NCBI GenBank assembly: GCA_024511045.1
Contig: JANEMG010000138.1
Location: 1-5,713, forward strand
Source: Gammaproteobacteria bacterium
GTDB taxonomy: Bacteria > Pseudomonadota > Gammaproteobacteria > Methylococcales > Methylomonadaceae
Direction: 5' to 3'
Length of the DNA stretch: 5,713 nucleotides
Shown here one piece after another: positions 3,492-5,713 of the stretch. Numbering within the stretch: the stretch's first letter is position 1; each line of letters opens with the position of its first letter. The translations under genes were made by a program, and so were the position numbers. The notes under the pieces were generated by a model. It did not search any database. It was not told where the DNA came from and saw nothing but the letters and a program-made list of their open reading frames with translations.

Positions 3492-5713
3492 TTAGTTGAT
3501 TACGGTGCAGACAGCCTCTGAAAATGTGGATATATTTGACGAGTCGTATGCCTTAGCCCGGAAGCATACGGAATCTCCTCTATTCAATCCCAGATCCGTA
3601 TTGGATAGAAAATCTACAGAAGGGGCTGAGGGATCGGTCAATTCAGTCACAGCGATATCGGCAACTTCATCCATCGCTCCCGTCGCTGTCGCCCCAGCAA
3701 AAACCTTGTAACCATTCAATGCGTCAGCATTGCTATGGCTCCAGGTTAATGTCAACACCAGATCACCGTTGCTGGGTGGTGGGGTCGTAGTCGTTGCCTC
3801 GACCGTGACAGTCACATTGGCGGTCGCTGTGTGGCCATTACCATCACTGATGGTATAGCTGAAGCTGTCCGTGCCTGAGAAGCCGGCGGCGGGCGTATAT
3901 TGCAAATTGCTGCCTGTGTTGTTGACTGTGCCATTGGCTGGATTGCCAAAGGCAGCAATGGTCAGCGAATCACCATCGGGGGCGCCGTCATTGCTCAGAA
4001 CATCGATGCTGACAGCCTGATCCTGCTGCGTGGTGGCCGAATCATTGGCCGCCGTTGGTGCCTGATTGGCAGGAGGCGCCTGACCGGATGCGTCGGGTTC
4101 AATCATGACCGAATACATGTAGTTTTGATATTCTTCATTGCCACCCAGGGTAATCATCCCCGCTGAAAAGGTTTTCGAGTATACATCCAGAGTCGTTGTA
4201 TTGGTGACCAGAGACAATCCAGTATTCGTCCAGTCGCTCATCCATGAAGGAAGTGTTGGGTTGTCATGATCGTAAGCGACATAGACGACCACTTGCCGGT
4301 CCACCTGAAAGCTTATATAAGAACTGCTGACGATACTTCTGTCACCATTGCTGGTCAGCAGATAATCGATGCCAGTGAATCTGGCTGGTATGTCATTGAA
4401 TTGGTAATCTCTGTCATTATAGACAAGACTGCCGACATTCATTACTCCCCAAGAGAAGCCATTCAGAAGTTCGTCAGGTGGTGTAAAGTCGCTGTTGGGT
4501 GGTGGTGTCGTAGTTGTTGCCTCGATCGTGACAGACACATTGGCGGTTGCTAAATGGCCGTTGCCATCACTGATGGTATAGCTGAAGCTGTCGGAGCCTG
4601 AGAAACCGGATGTCGGTGTGTACTGCAGGCTGCTGCCAGAGATGATGGCTGTGCCATTGGCAGGATTGGTGACAGCTGTGATGGTCAGTGTATCGCCTTC
4701 GGGATCACTGTCATTGCTCAGGGCATCGATATTCACCGCCTGATCCTGCTGCGTGGTCGCGGAATCATTCGTTGCAGTCGGCGCCTGGTTGATATAAGCC
4801 ACTGTAATGCTGACTTGAGCGGTAGCTTCGTTGCTGTTGCCATCAGTTATGGTATAACTGAAGCTGTCCGTGCCAGAGAATCCGGAGGCTGGTGTATACT
4901 GCACGCTGGTTCCCGAGTTGGAGACAGTGCCGTTGGCGGGGTTGCTGACTGCAGTGATAGTCAGCGTGTCACCCTCAGGATCGCTGTCATTGGCCAACAC
5001 ATTTATGTCAATGGATTGCCCCATCAATGTGGCTGCAGTATCAGTGGCGGCAGTCGGCGCGAGATTCACTCCGCCCTGGTTGGATGAATCGATAGTTGTA
5101 CAGACTGCCGATGAGTAGGAGGATACGCCTATCGCGTTATAGGCTTTGGTTCTGAAACAAACGGTATCGCCTTCATTCAACCCAAGGTCTGTATTGGATA
5201 GAAAATCAATCGAAGGGGCTGAAGGATCCGTCAGTTCAGTTTTTACAATATCAGCGACTTCATTCATGGATCCCGTCTCGGTTGGTCCCGTAAAAACTTT
5301 GTAGCCATCCAGTGTTTCAGGGTTGCTATGGCTCCAGGTCAATGTCAATACCAGATCACCGCTGCTGGGTGGCGGGGTCGTAGTCGTTGCCTCGACCGTG
5401 ACAGTCACATTGGCGGTCGCTGTGTGGCCATTGCCGTCACTGATGGTATAGCTGAAGCTGTCCGTGCCCGAGAAGCCGGCGGCAGGCGTATATTGCAAAC
5501 TGCTGCCTGTGTTGTTGACTGTGCCATTGGCTGGATTGCCAAAGGCAGCAATGGTCAAGGTGTCACCATCGGGGTCACTGTCATTGGCCAGGACATCGAT
5601 GCTGACAGCCTGATCCTGCTGCGTGGTGGCCGAATCATTGGCCGCCGTTGGTGCCTGATTGGCAGGAGGCGCCTGACCGGATGCGTCGGGTTCAATCATG
5701 ACCGAATACATGT
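3492..5713 (-). CDS. Repetitive secreted or surface protein with cadherin/Ig-like and fibronectin type III-like domains, N-terminus missing
   Basis: Only the C-terminal 739 codons are present. The frame runs off the right edge, and the ATG at 5711 is internal because the same MYSVMIEP recurs at residue 532 after QNY. Domains by visible residue: Big/cadherin-like 18-107, fibronectin III-like 117-208, Big 216-305, Big 308-397, an unnamed beta-rich domain 413-538, Big 549-638, and fibronectin III-like 648-739. The Big copies share APTA..D..., an acidic NDSDPxGDTLTI turn, NPANGT, YTP, GFSG.DSFSYTI.DGN and a closing VTV strand. Linkers read ATTTTPPP at three places. The four cysteines (185, 204, 716, 735) are all in the fibronectin-like domains, suggesting disulphides after export. 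No membrane span, sortase, PEP-CTERM or RTX-like C-terminal signal is seen, so the export route is unknown. Adhesion, matrix or carbohydrate binding is inferred from domain type only. Confidence 0.85.
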   Translation of the reverse strand, partial: MYSVMIEPDASGQAPPANQAPTAANDSATTQQDQAVSIDVLANDSDPDGDTLTIAAFGNPANGTVNNTGSSLQYTPAAGFSGTDSFSYTISDGNGHTATANVTVTVEATTTTPPPSSGDLVLTLTWSHSNPETLDGYKVFTGPTETGSMNEVADIVKTELTDPSAPSIDFLSNTDLGLNEGDTVCFRTKAYNAIGVSSYSSAVCTTIDSSNQGGVNLAPTAATDTAATLMGQSIDINVLANDSDPEGDTLTITAVSNPANGTVSNSGTSVQYTPASGFSGTDSFSYTITDGNSNEATAQVSITVAYINQAPTATNDSATTQQDQAVNIDALSNDSDPEGDTLTITAVTNPANGTAIISGSSLQYTPTSGFSGSDSFSYTISDGNGHLATANVSVTIEATTTTPPPNSDFTPPDELLNGFSWGVMNVGSLVYNDRDYQFNDIPARFTGIDYLLTSNGDRSIVSSSYISFQVDRQVVVYVAYDHDNPTLPSWMSDWTNTGLSLVTNTTTLDVYSKTFSAGMITLGGNEEYQNYMYSVMIEPDASGQAPPANQAPTAANDSATTQQDQAVSIDVLSNDGAPDGDSLTIAAFGNPANGTVNNTGSNLQYTPAAGFSGTDSFSYTISDGNGHTATANVTVTVEATTTTPPPSNGDLVLTLTWSHSNADALNGYKVFAGATATGAMDEVADIAVTELTDPSAPSVDFLSNTDLGLNRGDSVCFRAKAYDSSNISTFSEAVCTVIN
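3495..4120 (-). repeat. Super-repeat, C-terminal copy
   Basis: This segment matches 5088-5713 with a constant 1593-base offset and no insertion or deletion. It encodes residues 532-739: the end of the beta-rich domain, one Big domain and one fibronectin III-like domain. By hand count the first 116 residues differ at 5 positions and the last 92 at 26. The 121 bases 4000-4120 are identical to 5593-5713. The gene stops immediately after this copy. Confidence 0.95.
4098..4475 (-). other. Unnamed beta-rich extracellular domain within the surface protein
   Basis: Residues 413-538 of the visible protein, between a TTTTPPP linker and the next Big domain. Key stretches are GSLVYNDRDYQFNDIP, GIDYLLTSNGDRS, SFQVDRQVVVYVAYDHD, LPSWMSDWTNTG, VYSKTFSAGMITLGGN and MYSVMIEP. 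I recall the pattern 'VYVAYD...PxW(L/M)...F/W.dTG...vy.k.f.aG.vtLGgN' in extracellular multidomain proteins, including polysaccharide-active ones, but cannot name a family with certainty. No catalytic residues are obvious. A binding or structural beta-sandwich is the most likely reading. Confidence 0.5.
5088..5713 (-). repeat. Super-repeat, upstream copy reaching the window edge
   Basis: This is the counterpart of 3495-4120 and encodes visible residues 1-208. It begins inside the last strand of a beta-rich domain whose remainder must lie beyond the right edge, so at least one more copy of that domain is expected there. It continues without a break into two further Big domains (5066-4797 and 4790-4521) that have no second copy in view. 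Confidence 0.95.

Noticed and set aside
5709..5711. ATG at 5711 as the start of the surface protein
   Set aside because: The identical sequence at 4118 is preceded in frame by QNY and the beta-rich domain, and the edge bases fit a Tyr codon before this Met, so it is internal.
3492..5713. CRISPR or non-coding tandem repeat interpretation of the repetitive right part
   Set aside because: The repeats keep one long open frame, follow protein-domain boundaries and vary mainly as coding repeats do.
3492..5713. RTX toxin or type I secretion substrate
   Set aside because: No GGxGxDxxx nonapeptide repeats and no typical C-terminal secretion tail are visible in the part shown.

Overview
The window looks like ordinary chromosomal DNA from a Gram-negative bacterium, most likely a gammaproteobacterium. 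The reasons are a fused kinase/adenylyltransferase HldE for lipopolysaccharide heptose, a UbiA of enterobacterial length and motif spacing for ubiquinone-8-type synthesis, and a PurN whose catalytic residues fall at the E. coli positions. I cannot place the genus from sequence alone.

Layout. The left third (1-1899, + strand) is a two-gene unit: the 3' part of hldE, whose start lies off the left edge, overlapped by 8 bases by ubiA. A gap of about 125 bases (1900-2026) separates ubiA from a convergent minus-strand pair: purN (3055 to 2459) followed, 69 bases downstream, by a small DUF2784-type membrane protein gene (2389 to 2027). A gene-free stretch of about 435 bases (3056-3491) holds several inverted repeats and a 27-base segment resembling an IS3-type insertion-sequence end, but no recognisable gene.

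The right 2.2 kb (3492-5713, - strand) is the 3' part of a large repetitive gene for a secreted or surface protein. It has four cadherin/Ig-like ('Big') repeats of about 90 residues, two fibronectin type III-like domains with paired cysteines, Pro/Thr linkers, and one beta-rich domain of about 125 residues. A 626-base segment occurs twice, exactly 1593 bases apart and in frame. The protein is therefore built from a 531-residue super-repeat, and the second copy is cut short by the stop codon.

Functionally the first four genes are housekeeping (LPS core heptose, ubiquinone, purine synthesis, small membrane protein) and share no single pathway. The surface protein is the accessory part and the most interesting item. 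I see no CRISPR array, tRNA, rRNA, complete mobile element or evident new defence system.
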